Source of the DNA: an uncultured Paracoccaceae bacterium
GTDB taxonomy: Bacteria > Pseudomonadota > Alphaproteobacteria > Rhodobacterales > Rhodobacteraceae
NCBI GenBank assembly: GCA_947489445.1
Contig: CANLDN010000001.1
Coordinates: 868,001 to 932,000, forward strand
Reading direction: 5' to 3'
Length of the DNA: 64,000 nt
Shown here in pieces: positions 1 through 8,433 of the stretch (position 1 is the first letter of the stretch; the number at the start of each line of letters is the position of its first letter). Made by a program: the position numbers and the translations under genes. The notes below the pieces were generated by a model, which was not told where the DNA came from, ran no database searches, and was given only the letters and a program-made list of their open reading frames with translations.

Positions 1-13
1 TCAGCCCGTCAGT

Positions 14-97
14 GGGCGACAGGCCGCAAGGTGTGGCAGGGGACTGTAACTCCCTCGCGGAGACGCACGCCTGGTTCGATTCCAGGGTCGCCCACCA
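14..97 (+). tRNA. tRNA-Tyr (anticodon GTA)
   Basis: A complete cloverleaf can be folded by hand. The 7-bp acceptor stem is GGGCGAC (14-20) with GTCGCCC (87-93), discriminator A94 and encoded CCA (95-97). The anticodon stem (39-43 with 51-55) holds the loop CTGTAAC, giving anticodon GTA at 46-48. The T-arm is CCTGG-TTCGATT-CCAGG (70-86). The long variable arm (about 56-69) is the class II shape expected of bacterial tRNA-Tyr. The length of 84 bases fits. Confidence 0.96.
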
Positions 98-520
98 TTA
101 CATCAATGCGTTGATTTTCTCTATTGCTGGGGTTGCCCCACTTAGAGTGAGTGTTCATTCCAGACACATGGCCGCTAAAGACGCCCCAATTCGATTAAGC
201 ACCTCAAGAACAACAATGAGTCATAAACTTAACGGCGGCGTGTTCCCGAATGCCATCACAAGACGTTTGGAACACAGGTGCGGAACCGCCCTTCGCCCAC
301 AATGATGCGTGATGGCGCGCCTGAAAACGTGAATTGCCACCCGGCGATGTCAGTCACAGTCATCGGTTCTGTCATCGTTGGAGTGGACAGAAGTCGGAGG
401 ATCGCAGCTATCTATACTGCCGATTTGAAAAGGGAATGTCGCACGGCTGGTCATTTTTTTAAGACGTTTCAACCGCGTGAATCGCTGGGGTGAACCTCGC
501 TGTCGCCATTAGTTCTAGTT
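98..520. other. No recognisable gene
   Basis: This stretch follows tRNA-Tyr and precedes the iron-box region. Short open frames exist on both strands, but none has a recognisable protein flavour or a convincing ribosome binding site. A weak hairpin (ATCAA at 102-106 with TTGAT at 111-115, then a short T run) directly follows the tRNA and may help end its transcript. No integrase or duplicated tRNA 3' end was seen, so there is no support for an integrated element. Confidence 0.5.
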
Positions 521-523
521 ATC

Positions 524-571
524 CGAGTAAAGGAGTCAACAACACATTTTTATATCTGAGTAAAAAAGTCA
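524..571. promoter_or_regulatory. Tandem iron-box-like operators (TGA-N9-TCA)
   Basis: Two similar sites lie 33 bases apart. The right one is TGA-N9-TCA at 557-571, extended to CTGA...TCAG (556-572). The left one is the same apart from one base, CGA-N9-TCA at 524-538, and both share the internal GTAAA. TGA-N9-TCA is the iron-responsive (IRO) box described for RirA-type regulation in alphaproteobacteria. The sites sit 100-150 bases upstream of the first gene of a haem/iron operon, the expected place for iron repression. Which regulator binds (RirA, IscR-like or another) cannot be told from the sequence. No clear -10 was identified. Confidence 0.6.
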
Positions 572-673
572 GATTGACATATCAGACTAAATTGCTCAGG
601 TTTACTGCAATATCTAGCCACCCCTCGCAACACTGGGGAAGCCCGACAATCCACAGATGAGAGGACTTCCATA

Positions 674-850
674 ATGCGAGACCCAATAGGCCGTTTGAAA
701 GACCTTAATCGTGAACGCTGCACCCCACGCCCTGACCGATCAGAAGTAGCTGACATTTGGTTCCAGTCGGGATCGCCAGAGGGATTCAGTATGGAATGGG
801 TATTTGACCGCTATGAACAAACGACCGCACAAGCAGGGAGGGACTTGTAA
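674..850 (+). CDS. Uncharacterised 58-aa protein coupled to hemP
   Basis: This short frame is preceded by a strong Shine-Dalgarno (GAGGA at 661-665, 8 bases before the ATG). It ends in TAATG, so its stop codon overlaps the hemP start by one base. That arrangement indicates translational coupling and makes the frame likely to be real. The product is hydrophilic, starts MRDPIGRLKDLNRERC and contains the stretch SPEGFSMEWVFDRYEQ. There is no signal peptide or membrane helix. I do not recognise a family. As first gene behind the iron boxes it is expected to be made under iron limitation, either as a functional small protein or as a leader peptide setting hemP translation. Confidence 0.6.
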   Translation: MRDPIGRLKDLNRERCTPRPDRSEVADIWFQSGSPEGFSMEWVFDRYEQTTAQAGRDL

Positions 851-1017
851 TGTCATACCATTCAGCAAGAGAGACCCTGAAGCCCGCACCGAACACGCCG
901 CCGACCTATGCGGCGGAGGACCTAACCAAGGGAGCAGATCTGGCACAGATCGTGCTGCGCGACCAGACCTACACCCTGCGGATCACGCGGGCAGGCAAAC
1001 TTATCCTGACCAAATGA
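850..1017 (+). CDS. hemP: Hemin uptake protein HemP
   Basis: The 55-aa product ends with YTLRITRAGKLILTK, which is the conserved C-terminal signature of the HemP/HmuP family. The length is typical. HemP proteins are small cytoplasmic factors needed for full expression of haem-uptake receptors in several proteobacteria; the exact molecular role here is inferred. A good Shine-Dalgarno (AGGGAGG) precedes the ATG. The start overlaps the stop of the 58-aa ORF, and the stop overlaps the next gene as ATGA. Its place downstream of the iron-box pair and upstream of imelysin, bfd and bfr fits an iron-limitation operon. Confidence 0.9.
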   Translation: MSYHSARETLKPAPNTPPTYAAEDLTKGADLAQIVLRDQTYTLRITRAGKLILTK

Positions 1018-1505
1018 CCGGCACACTAGAAAAACGCGGGGGCGCGCCTGTCGGCTTTCTGACCGAACTCGACGGGATAGAAGTCGCCTCGGTCATTTAC
1101 CTGCGTCTTTGGTGCGATGGTTCTGACAGTCAGGCCAGCGTTCGAAACGATTTTGCCTCCAGCCTTGGTGTCGATCAGGGGCGTAAGGCTCTGAAGTCGT
1201 TCGATGACTTGTGCAGCCTTTGCTCAAAACACGGTCGTAGGCCGCTGATGCGGCATTCAGTGAATTGCAGATGCTTAGGGTCGGATGAATCCTGCTTCGC
1301 AAATTTCATCAGTACAGCGGTAACGGGTGATCGGGACGATGCAATGCTGATTGCAACGCTGTTGGTACGCCCAGATGTCGCCCCTTTGCTGACATCCCTC
1401 GCAACGGAGTTCGGTCTGGCGCTGAAACGTATGAACCTTCGCACTCCCAGACAGGTGACGGGCGAAGAGCAATCCTTCCAAACACAACCAACAATTCTTC
1501 ACTGA
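1014..1505 (+). CDS. Conserved hypothetical protein of the hemP operon
   Basis: The 163-aa product starts at an ATG that overlaps the hemP stop by four bases (ATGA), so it is probably translationally coupled. An upstream extension of the same frame exists but would run antiparallel in sense to hemP codons and lacks support. The centre holds a Cys/His-rich segment, LCSLCSKHGRR followed by HSVNCRCLGSDESCFA, then RDDAMLIATLLVRPD. This resembles a metal- or haem-binding patch. There is no signal peptide or membrane helix, so a cytoplasmic location is likely. Function is unknown. The operon context suggests iron or haem handling or sensing. Confidence 0.75.
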   Translation: MTGTLEKRGGAPVGFLTELDGIEVASVIYLRLWCDGSDSQASVRNDFASSLGVDQGRKALKSFDDLCSLCSKHGRRPLMRHSVNCRCLGSDESCFANFISTAVTGDRDDAMLIATLLVRPDVAPLLTSLATEFGLALKRMNLRTPRQVTGEEQSFQTQPTILH

Positions 1506-1516
1506 CAGGACCCTTC

Positions 1517-2779
1517 ATGAAAAACGCTTTGCTCTCCTCAGCGGCACTGCTCGTAGTCTTCGCCTCACCCGCCCTTGCGGTTGATAAGATGGAGGTACTC
1601 GACACCTACGCTGACATCGCCGCCGCCAAGTATGAGGATAGCCTGACGACTGCCCAATTGCTCCAAGTCGCTGTGAATGGATTGATCGCCGACCCATCAG
1701 CACAAGCCTTGCAAGCTGCAAAAGATGCATGGTTGGCCGCGCGGGTGCCTTACCAGCAGACTGAAGTGTACCGCTTCGGGAATGCAATCGTCGATGACTG
1801 GGAAGGCAAGGTGAATGCGTGGCCCCTTGATGAAGGTCTGATCGACTATGTGGACGCCTCTTACGGGGGGCCATCTGATGAGAACGAATTTGCCGCTTTG
1901 AATGTGGTGGCGAACCCGACCTTCACGCTCTCGGGCACTGAAATAGACGCGACCACGATCACGCCTGCCCTGCTTGAGAACACTCTGCAAGAAGCCGATG
2001 GCGTCGAAGCGAACGTTGCTACTGGGTATCATGCCATTGAATTCCTTCTCTGGGGTCAAGACCTCAACGGGCACGGGACAGGTGCGGGCAATCGCCCATG
2101 GACCGATTATGCGACGGGCGATGCTTGTACGAATGACAACTGTGACCGTCGCGCAGCGTACCTGATTGCGGCTACCGATCTGCTGGTGTCGGACCTTGAA
2201 TGGATGTCCTCTCAGTGGCGTGATGACGGTGCTGCACATGATGCATTGACCAAAAATGTCGATGCCGGTCTGGCTGCGATCCTGACAGGGATGGGGTCAC
2301 TGTCCTATGGCGAAGTTGCAGGGGAACGGATGCGCCTTGGCGTCATGCTCAATGACCCAGAGGAAGAGCATTCTTGCTTCGCCGACAACACGCACAACGA
2401 TCACTACTATGACGGGCTTGGTATTCAGAATATCTATCTCGGCGAATACATCCGCGTGGATGGTACGCTGGTATCGGGTCCATCGTTGTCGGACTTGGTG
2501 TCGGAAACGGATGCAGCCATGGATGCCGAAATGCAGGGCAAACTCAGCACGACGATGATGTCGTTGGGCCGCATCAAAACGGCTGCCGAGGCAGGCTTTG
2601 CTTATGATCAGATGTTGGAACGGGGCAACGATGCAGGCGAAGCCCTCATCATGGGCGGTGTGAATGGCTTTATCGATCAAACCCGTTCGATTGAACGTGT
2701 CGTGACAACACTTGGCCTTGATCAGATCGCTTTCGAAGGATCCGACAGCCTCGATGATCCCGAAGCCGTCTTCCAATAG
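1517..2779 (+). CDS. Imelysin family periplasmic protein (IrpA-like)
   Basis: The 420-aa product has a Sec signal peptide (residues 1-21, ending ALA) and the imelysin (peptidase M75) fold. The diagnostic GxHxxE motif is GYHAIEFLLWG at 170-180 (His172, Glu175). Imelysins are periplasmic proteins of iron uptake related to IrpA, ICMP and EfeO, and the motif is thought to bind metal rather than cleave peptides. The C-terminal half repeats the helical layout typical of the two-domain family. The gene lies 11 bases after the preceding one with an AGGA ribosome site. Its partners downstream (bfd, bfr, DUF1111, second imelysin, DUF1513) match known imelysin clusters. Confidence 0.9.
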   Translation: MKNALLSSAALLVVFASPALAVDKMEVLDTYADIAAAKYEDSLTTAQLLQVAVNGLIADPSAQALQAAKDAWLAARVPYQQTEVYRFGNAIVDDWEGKVNAWPLDEGLIDYVDASYGGPSDENEFAALNVVANPTFTLSGTEIDATTITPALLENTLQEADGVEANVATGYHAIEFLLWGQDLNGHGTGAGNRPWTDYATGDACTNDNCDRRAAYLIAATDLLVSDLEWMSSQWRDDGAAHDALTKNVDAGLAAILTGMGSLSYGEVAGERMRLGVMLNDPEEEHSCFADNTHNDHYYDGLGIQNIYLGEYIRVDGTLVSGPSLSDLVSETDAAMDAEMQGKLSTTMMSLGRIKTAAEAGFAYDQMLERGNDAGEALIMGGVNGFIDQTRSIERVVTTLGLDQIAFEGSDSLDDPEAVFQ

Positions 2780-2801
2780 GTCTCCCCAAGGTCTTGTCAT
2801 C

Positions 2802-3077
2802 ATGATCATCTGTCACTGTCAGAACATCACCGATCACGACATCGACGCAGCCATTGATTGGATGCGGGCGTCGGATGACAAGACCATCATCACCCCAGGC
2901 AAAGTCTATCGGGCGTTGGGTAAGTCAGCGGATTGCGGCGGCTGCATGCCGCTATTCCTGTCCACCATGCGCAACAACGACAATCTGGAAGTCCCCATGC
3001 ATCTGCGGAATTTAAAGCCCGCAGCAACACAGGAAAACCAACATGAACGGCGACAAGAAAGTAATCGACTACCTTAA
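2802..3077 (+). CDS. bfd: Bacterioferritin-associated ferredoxin (BFD-like [2Fe-2S] protein)
   Basis: The N-terminal part has the four-cysteine pattern of the BFD-like [2Fe-2S] domain: CHCQN at residues 4-8 and CGGC near 48. Bfd reduces the ferric core of bacterioferritin so that stored iron can leave. The product is 91 aa. The C-terminal 30 residues are extra relative to a minimal Bfd and are encoded in the region overlapping the start of bfr by 35 bases. The ATG at 2802 was chosen because it gives the standard N-terminus MIICHCQN. The order bfd-bfr is the classic pairing. Confidence 0.88.
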   Translation: MIICHCQNITDHDIDAAIDWMRASDDKTIITPGKVYRALGKSADCGGCMPLFLSTMRNNDNLEVPMHLRNLKPAATQENQHERRQESNRLP

Positions 3078-3528
3078 CGATGCCCTGCGCAGTGAATTGA
3101 CTGCGGTCAGCCAATATTGGCTGCATTACCGCATGCAGGAAGACTGGGGCCTTGGGCATATGGCCAAAAAATCGCGCGAGGAAAGTATCGAAGAGATGAA
3201 CCATGCGGACAAGATCATCGCCCGCATCCTGTTCCTCGGCGGTCATCCAAATCTGCAAAAACTCGACCCATTGCGGATTGGCCAGACCCCTAAGGAAACG
3301 CTGGAATGTGACTTGGCCGCAGAGCATGGCGCGCGGGATTTGTATATGGACGCCCGCAAGCATTGCGAGACGGTAGGTGACTTCGTCACCAAGAACATCT
3401 TTGAAGAGTTACTGACCGACGAAGAAGGTCATATCGACTTTCTTGAGACGCAGCTCGACCTCGTGGCCAAACTCGGTGAAGAAAAATATGCCCAGCTTAA
3501 CGCGAGCAAAATGGATGAAGCCGAGTAA
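3043..3528 (+). CDS. bfr: Bacterioferritin
   Basis: The 161-aa product is a standard bacterioferritin. The ferroxidase ligands are present at the E. coli numbering: Glu18, Glu51, His54, Glu94, Glu127 and His130. Met52, the axial haem ligand between subunit pairs, is also present (EEMNHADK). The protein is expected to form a 24-mer that oxidises and stores iron in the cytoplasm. The gene overlaps bfd by 35 bases and the next gene by 14. Its presence behind an iron-repression box is unusual, because bacterioferritin is more often made under iron sufficiency. Confidence 0.95.
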   Translation: MNGDKKVIDYLNDALRSELTAVSQYWLHYRMQEDWGLGHMAKKSREESIEEMNHADKIIARILFLGGHPNLQKLDPLRIGQTPKETLECDLAAEHGARDLYMDARKHCETVGDFVTKNIFEELLTDEEGHIDFLETQLDLVAKLGEEKYAQLNASKMDEAE

Positions 3529-5053
3529 CTTGTTGCTGCTCACCTTGGTGATGGGGCCGGTTGCTTTAGCTCAATCTCCCGCCGAGAGATCATATTGGGA
3601 CCTAGGCGATCCACATCTGAACATTGTTCCCCGCACGGCCGAGGAAGTGGCACGTATTGCCGCGGTGACTTCAATTGCTATCGACTTCAATGCACCTCAA
3701 CGGTTTGAAGAAAAACCGGGAGGTGCAGCAACGGTACGGGCCATGACAAACGCTGATGCGTTCTCACAACCGTCGGGCAACATTTCGTTTGAGGACCAAC
3801 TGCACTTCAGGGTTGGCAACGGGTTGTTTCGAAAACTCTGGGTGTCATCGCCTTCGTCCACCTTGGCATCAGACGGTCTGGGCCCCCTCTACAATGCGCG
3901 GTCATGTCAGCGATGTCACATCAAAGACGGACGTGGCCATCCGCCCGAGAACGCAGATGACAATGCGATTTCAATGTTCCTAAGGGTATCAATCCCGGGC
4001 CCTTCAGAAGCCGCCATTGCTGAGATCAAGGACTACATCGCAGCCCTGCCGGACCCGACCTATGGGACACAGATGCAGGACTTTGCGGTGCAAGGTCACC
4101 CATCCGAATACCGCCTCGGCATCACTTATGAAGAAGAGGTCGTGACGCTGGCCGATGGGACCACGGTTTCATTACGCTACCCAAACTATGATGCGACTGA
4201 CTTGGGCTACGGCCCCCTACATCCCGACGCAATGTTGTCCCCCCGTGTCGCCCCACAGATGATTGGCCTCGGTCTGCTTGAGGCGATCCCCGCAGCGGAT
4301 ATCCTTAAGGGAGCAGACCCCGACGATTTTGATGGAGACGGCATTTCCGGTCGCCCCAATGTCGTATGGTCCGTTGAATTTGACCGACCGATGCTGGGCC
4401 GTTTTGGCCTCAAAGCCGGTAGCCCGACGATCATGGAACAATCGGCTGCCGCCTTTGCGGGCGACATCGGCATTTCCAGCCCGCTGTTTCCTGCAGGTGC
4501 GGGAGAGTGCACCGCGGTTCAAAACCTGTGCCAGACCGCTATTCATGGTGATAATGATGAGCGTGTCACTGAGATCGATGCCGAAGGTATGGATCTGGTA
4601 GCGTTTTATAGCCGTAATCTGGCCGTTCCAGCGCGACGTGGTGCCGATGATCCTCAAGTGTTGCGCGGCAAAGAGATATTCTACACCACTGGCTGTACTG
4701 CCTGTCACACGCCCAGCTTCGTCACCCATCGACTTCGGAACCAGCCTGAGCAAAGCTTCCAACTGATTTGGCCCTACACGGACATGCTTCTGCACGATAT
4801 GGGGCCAAACCTGGCCGACAATCGCCCCGAAGCCCGTGCCACAGGTCAGGAATGGCGGACACCGCCCCTATGGGGCATCGGGCTTACCGAACAAGTGAGT
4901 GGCCACACCTATTTCCTTCATGACGGTCGTGCACGATCGCTTTTAGAAGCCATATTGTGGCATGGAGGAGAAGCTCAGTCACAGCGAGATACTGTGGTCG
5001 ACATGACAACCGCTGACCGTGATGCCCTGATCGCATTTCTGGAGAGTTTATGA
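3515..5053 (+). CDS. Di-haem oxidoreductase family protein (DUF1111, putative thiol oxidoreductase)
   Basis: From the ATG at 3515 the product is 512 aa and begins with a signal peptide ([19 protein letters not shown]). Two CxxCH haem c sites are visible: CQRCH at 131-135 and CTACH at 394-398. This is the layout of the DUF1111 di-haem family related to MauG-type peroxidases. The protein should be periplasmic. DUF1111 genes are regularly found between two imelysin genes and are thought to act with them in iron acquisition. An earlier in-frame start would overlap bfr heavily and remove the signal peptide from the N-terminus. Confidence 0.87.
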   Translation: MKPSNLLLLTLVMGPVALAQSPAERSYWDLGDPHLNIVPRTAEEVARIAAVTSIAIDFNAPQRFEEKPGGAATVRAMTNADAFSQPSGNISFEDQLHFRVGNGLFRKLWVSSPSSTLASDGLGPLYNARSCQRCHIKDGRGHPPENADDNAISMFLRVSIPGPSEAAIAEIKDYIAALPDPTYGTQMQDFAVQGHPSEYRLGITYEEEVVTLADGTTVSLRYPNYDATDLGYGPLHPDAMLSPRVAPQMIGLGLLEAIPAADILKGADPDDFDGDGISGRPNVVWSVEFDRPMLGRFGLKAGSPTIMEQSAAAFAGDIGISSPLFPAGAGECTAVQNLCQTAIHGDNDERVTEIDAEGMDLVAFYSRNLAVPARRGADDPQVLRGKEIFYTTGCTACHTPSFVTHRLRNQPEQSFQLIWPYTDMLLHDMGPNLADNRPEARATGQEWRTPPLWGIGLTEQVSGHTYFLHDGRARSLLEAILWHGGEAQSQRDTVVDMTTADRDALIAFLESL

Positions 5054-6066
5054 AACGCCTATCCTTGATCATGGCGATCATGGCTGCCCCTGCGCTGTGC
5101 TTGGCCGAAACACCAAATATCTTGATCCCGGGTATTGTGGACGGTCATATCCTACCAAGATTTCAAGCACTTTCAGATAGCACGCGGGCGCTATCTGAAA
5201 CTGCGCAGACAGACTGTGATCCAACCTCTGAGGGCCTACGAGCAGCCTATGGAACAGCATTTGATGCATGGGTGTCAGCCAGCCACCTGCGGTTCGGCCC
5301 CTCTGAGACAGACGACCGCGCATTTGCCTTGGCCTTCTGGCCGGACAGTCGAGGGGCCACGCCCAAAGCTCTTTCAATCCTTCTGTCACAGCAAGACCCC
5401 ATTGTAAGCTCTGTTGAAGACTACGCCCAAGTATCCATCGCAGCCCGCGGGTTCTACGCCCTGGAATTCCTGCTTTACGATGATGCGTTAAAGGTAGCAG
5501 GCGAACCCAGCTATCATTGCCAACTCGTGCAAACGATCAGCGCAGATATCGCGGCAACATCCCAGAATATTCTGGATGACTGGCAGACGACCTATGCGAC
5601 CACGACACAAAACCCGTCGCCCGATGGGTTGTACCGCACCAACGAAGAAGTCCTACAAGAAATGTTCAAATCCCTGTCTGCTGGTCTTCAGTTTACATCT
5701 GAGTCTCGACTAGGGCGGCCACTGGGAACCTTTGATCGTCCACGTCCCGCAAGGGCCGAGGTACGTCGTTCAGGCCGTTCGTCAGAGCACGTGAAGCTGA
5801 GTTTGCAGTCTCTTCAGGACCTTGCGGCGTTTCTGGCAAATGACAATGACGACCTATCGGTCAAGTTGGCATCGGGCTTTAATCTGACGTTATCGCAACT
5901 GTCCGATCTAGACGACCCAACCTTTGCCAGCGTCTCCGAACCGCAGACACGCATCAAGGTCGAGATCATACAGCAGTCCATCGAAGCAATCCGTACCCTT
6001 GTACGTGATGAACTTGGCCCAACACTCGGCGTGGCAGCTGGTTTCAATGCGTTAGATGGCGATTGA
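5050..6066 (+). CDS. Second imelysin-like periplasmic protein
   Basis: The 338-aa product starts at an ATG overlapping the DUF1111 stop (ATGA). It has a signal peptide of about 19 residues and an imelysin-like helical body. The metal motif is altered: the position of the His in GxHxxE is Tyr (GFYALEFLLYD, residues 134-144). This form is the usual second imelysin in DUF1111-linked clusters and may act as a non-metal-binding partner. Two cysteines (near 56 and 157) could pair in the periplasm. The function in iron uptake is inferred from context. Confidence 0.83.
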   Translation: MKRLSLIMAIMAAPALCLAETPNILIPGIVDGHILPRFQALSDSTRALSETAQTDCDPTSEGLRAAYGTAFDAWVSASHLRFGPSETDDRAFALAFWPDSRGATPKALSILLSQQDPIVSSVEDYAQVSIAARGFYALEFLLYDDALKVAGEPSYHCQLVQTISADIAATSQNILDDWQTTYATTTQNPSPDGLYRTNEEVLQEMFKSLSAGLQFTSESRLGRPLGTFDRPRPARAEVRRSGRSSEHVKLSLQSLQDLAAFLANDNDDLSVKLASGFNLTLSQLSDLDDPTFASVSEPQTRIKVEIIQQSIEAIRTLVRDELGPTLGVAAGFNALDGD

Positions 6067-7159
6067 TATGGAAGCGTCAAACAAAGGACGACGGCAATTC
6101 CTTGGTGGCATATTTGCGGCAAGTGTTGTTTCCCAAGTCACTTGGGCAGATGCGGGGTCTCCTGCATTCCTCTCTGCAGCGGCGAAACCCGATGGACGCT
6201 TTGTTCTCTGCGGGATCGGTGAAGACCTTCAAATCTGCTTTGAACGTCCGCTGCCCGCCCGCGGCCATGCAGCCGCCGCTCATCCAATGCGACCAGAGGC
6301 CGTTGCATTTGCAAGGCGACCCGGCACCTTCGCAATCGTCATCGACTGTGTGACGGGGCAACAGAAAGCGGTGTTGGCCGCACCCGAGCAACGACACTTC
6401 TATGGGCATGGGGCGTTTTCCTCAGACGGTCGCCTTCTGTTTACAACCGAGAATGATTACGAGGCGGGTCGTGGTCGCATTGGGGTTTGGGACGCTCACG
6501 ATGGCTACAATCGCATTGATGAGTGGGACAGCGGTGGAGTCGGCCCTCACGATATCAAACAACTGCCCGGCACCGAAATTCTGGTCGTCGCCAATGGTGG
6601 CATTGAAACACACCCCAATACGGGTCGCACCAAGCTGAACATCGCAACGATGGCACCTAACCTATCTTATGTTGCCGATGGGCGCGTCATCGAGACCGCG
6701 ACACTCCCAGACGAGATGCACAAGAACTCTATTCGACACCTTGCAATTGGTCATGACAAAAAAGTGGCGTTCGGGATGCAGTGGCAGGGCAATGGGCCAG
6801 TTGCATCATTGGTTGGCGTTCATCGGATGGGGCGGCCAGCGCAGCTTATGACGGCCAGCCTAACTGCTATACGGGATATGCGGGGATATGTTGGCAGTAT
6901 CGCATTGTCGTCAGATGGGCAGATAATAACGGTCACTTCGCCGAGGGGTGGCCTGTTACAACAATATGATGTGGGCTCAGCCGAACTTTCACAATCGTTG
7001 GCGATACAGGATGTCTGCGGTGTCGCCGCCTTCGGTAATGATATTATCGTAAGCTCCGGAACTGGAGAGATGCGGCGGACGGTTTCGGGGGTGGCACCAC
7101 TACAGCGTCATATGGACATACAATGGGACAATCACCTGATAGCAATCACCGGGCGTTGA
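6056..7159 (+). CDS. DUF1513 family Tat-exported protein
   Basis: The protein (367 aa from 6056, or 363 aa from the alternative ATG at 6068) has a twin-arginine-type leader, GRRQFLGGIFAAS. The body resembles a beta-propeller, with repeated short motifs such as YGHGAFSSDGRLLFTTEN and VGPHDIKQLPGTEILVVANGG. This identifies DUF1513, the usual last member of imelysin-DUF1111-imelysin operons. Tat export suggests folding or cofactor loading in the cytoplasm before export. Neither start has a strong ribosome site; coupling to the preceding gene is likely. The role in periplasmic iron handling is inferred. Confidence 0.85.
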   Translation: MAIDMEASNKGRRQFLGGIFAASVVSQVTWADAGSPAFLSAAAKPDGRFVLCGIGEDLQICFERPLPARGHAAAAHPMRPEAVAFARRPGTFAIVIDCVTGQQKAVLAAPEQRHFYGHGAFSSDGRLLFTTENDYEAGRGRIGVWDAHDGYNRIDEWDSGGVGPHDIKQLPGTEILVVANGGIETHPNTGRTKLNIATMAPNLSYVADGRVIETATLPDEMHKNSIRHLAIGHDKKVAFGMQWQGNGPVASLVGVHRMGRPAQLMTASLTAIRDMRGYVGSIALSSDGQIITVTSPRGGLLQQYDVGSAELSQSLAIQDVCGVAAFGNDIIVSSGTGEMRRTVSGVAPLQRHMDIQWDNHLIAITGR

Positions 7160-7445
7160 GTGTGCGACGATAGGCCAGATATTCGATCCAATCGGCGCCC
7201 CATTCGAAACATAGCCGCAATGGAATTTGACTTGATCCCCAACGAGCCCGCCAATTTAGGTTAGCTCTGTTCAGGTCTTGGTCTTATTTTGACAGGTTAA
7301 ACTATCGTCGCCAGCGGCAGGGACAACAATGCAAGCCATCGGACGTCAAAATAGGGATACACTCAAAGCGTCACCATATAACAAAACACTTCCTTTGCGG
7401 TCGTAGGCCTTGCTTGGCGATATCGGCGCGCACCATACCGGCCTG
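7160..7445. other. Convergent intergenic region, no gene assigned
   Basis: This 286-base gap separates the iron operon from the convergent inositol operon. It contains the inverted pair TATTTTGAC (7285-7293) and GTCAAAATA (7345-7353), but no open frame worth calling and no clear terminator hairpin with a T tract. The inverted pair and the nearby AATAGGGATAC have a faint look of insertion-sequence ends. That is an impression only. Confidence 0.4.
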
Positions 7446-8432
7446 CTACATTGACACAGGTTGTCCGCTTGTCAGCGACTGCGCGGCAGCATCGGCAATC
7501 TGCTGCGCCTTCAGACCATCAGCGATTGTCGGGGTCGGGGCAACACCAGTATTTACCGCCTCCACGAAATGGACCATCTCGGCGTGATAGGCGGCCTCGT
7601 AGCGTTCCAGAAAAAAATGCCGGGTTGTCGCACGATTGAAACCGGCTGCATTCGCGATCTCAACAGTGTTTTCAAGAACGTTTTCAGCACGTAACATGCC
7701 CTTTGCGCCATGAACCTCAACACGTTGATCATAGCCATAGCTGGCCCGGCGTGAATTGGAGATTTGACAGATTTTGCCGTTCGCGGTGGTCAGCGTAACG
7801 GCTGCGGTATCGACATCACCCACATTACCAATCTCGGGGTCAACCAATGACGATCCGACAGCAAAGACCTGCACAGGATCTTCGCCCAACAAAAACCGCG
7901 CCATGTCAAAATCATGGATCATCATATCGCGAAAAATGCCCCCCGAGCTTTGGATGTAATTGATCGGGGGTGGGTTCGGATCGCGCGACAGAATCGTTAC
8001 GATTTCGACAGCACCGATTTCACCCGCTGCGATACGAGACTGAACCATTGCAAAGTTCGGATCAAAACGCCGGTTGAAAGCTGTCAAAAAGGGTGTGGCG
8101 TTTGCTTCAACCACATCCATACAGTCCCGTATGCGGGTTGCGGACATATCCACAGGCTTTTCACAGAAAATGGCTTTGCCAGCCTTGGCGCCGGCCTGGA
8201 TCAATTCGTAGTGGGTATCAGTGGGCGTGCAAATAATGATCGCGTCCACATCGTTCGCCGCGATGATCGCATCCGTATCGCGGCTTTCCGCTCCGGTTTG
8301 TACGGCTAAAGACTGTGCCGCTTCCGCAAATGCGTCCGAAACAGCCACCAGTTTTGCCGATGGTATACGCATCAGGGAACGGGCATGTACCTGGCCAATA
8401 CGCCCACACCCCAAAATTCCAACTCTCAGCAT
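7446..8432 (-). CDS. iolG: Inositol 2-dehydrogenase (Gfo/Idh/MocA family)
   Basis: The 328-aa product starts MLRVGILGCGRIGQVHA, the Rossmann NAD-binding motif of the Gfo/Idh/MocA family. It carries the family signature CEKPVD near residue 95 and the catalytic-region Asp/His stretch MMIHDFDMARFLLGE. The similarity pattern fits myo-inositol 2-dehydrogenase, which oxidises myo-inositol to scyllo-inosose with NAD. The start at 8432 is set by an excellent AGGAGG site; a longer frame upstream overlaps the preceding gene and is rejected. It is the last gene of the minus-strand iol operon, one base after the iolJ stop. Confidence 0.88.
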   Translation of the reverse strand: MLRVGILGCGRIGQVHARSLMRIPSAKLVAVSDAFAEAAQSLAVQTGAESRDTDAIIAANDVDAIIICTPTDTHYELIQAGAKAGKAIFCEKPVDMSATRIRDCMDVVEANATPFLTAFNRRFDPNFAMVQSRIAAGEIGAVEIVTILSRDPNPPPINYIQSSGGIFRDMMIHDFDMARFLLGEDPVQVFAVGSSLVDPEIGNVGDVDTAAVTLTTANGKICQISNSRRASYGYDQRVEVHGAKGMLRAENVLENTVEIANAAGFNRATTRHFFLERYEAAYHAEMVHFVEAVNTGVAPTPTIADGLKAQQIADAAAQSLTSGQPVSM

Positions 8433-8433
8433 A

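Noticed and set aside
574..579. TTGACA as a -35 box for the hemP operon
   Set aside because: No acceptable -10 hexamer at 16-18 bases spacing was found, so the promoter is not called.
14..673. tRNA-Tyr as an attachment site of an integrated element
   Set aside because: No integrase, no repeated tRNA 3' end and no foreign-looking gene block follow.
804..1013. N-terminal extension of the 163-aa protein gene
   Set aside because: It overlaps all of hemP in another frame. The ATG at 1014 coupled to the hemP stop is the better start.
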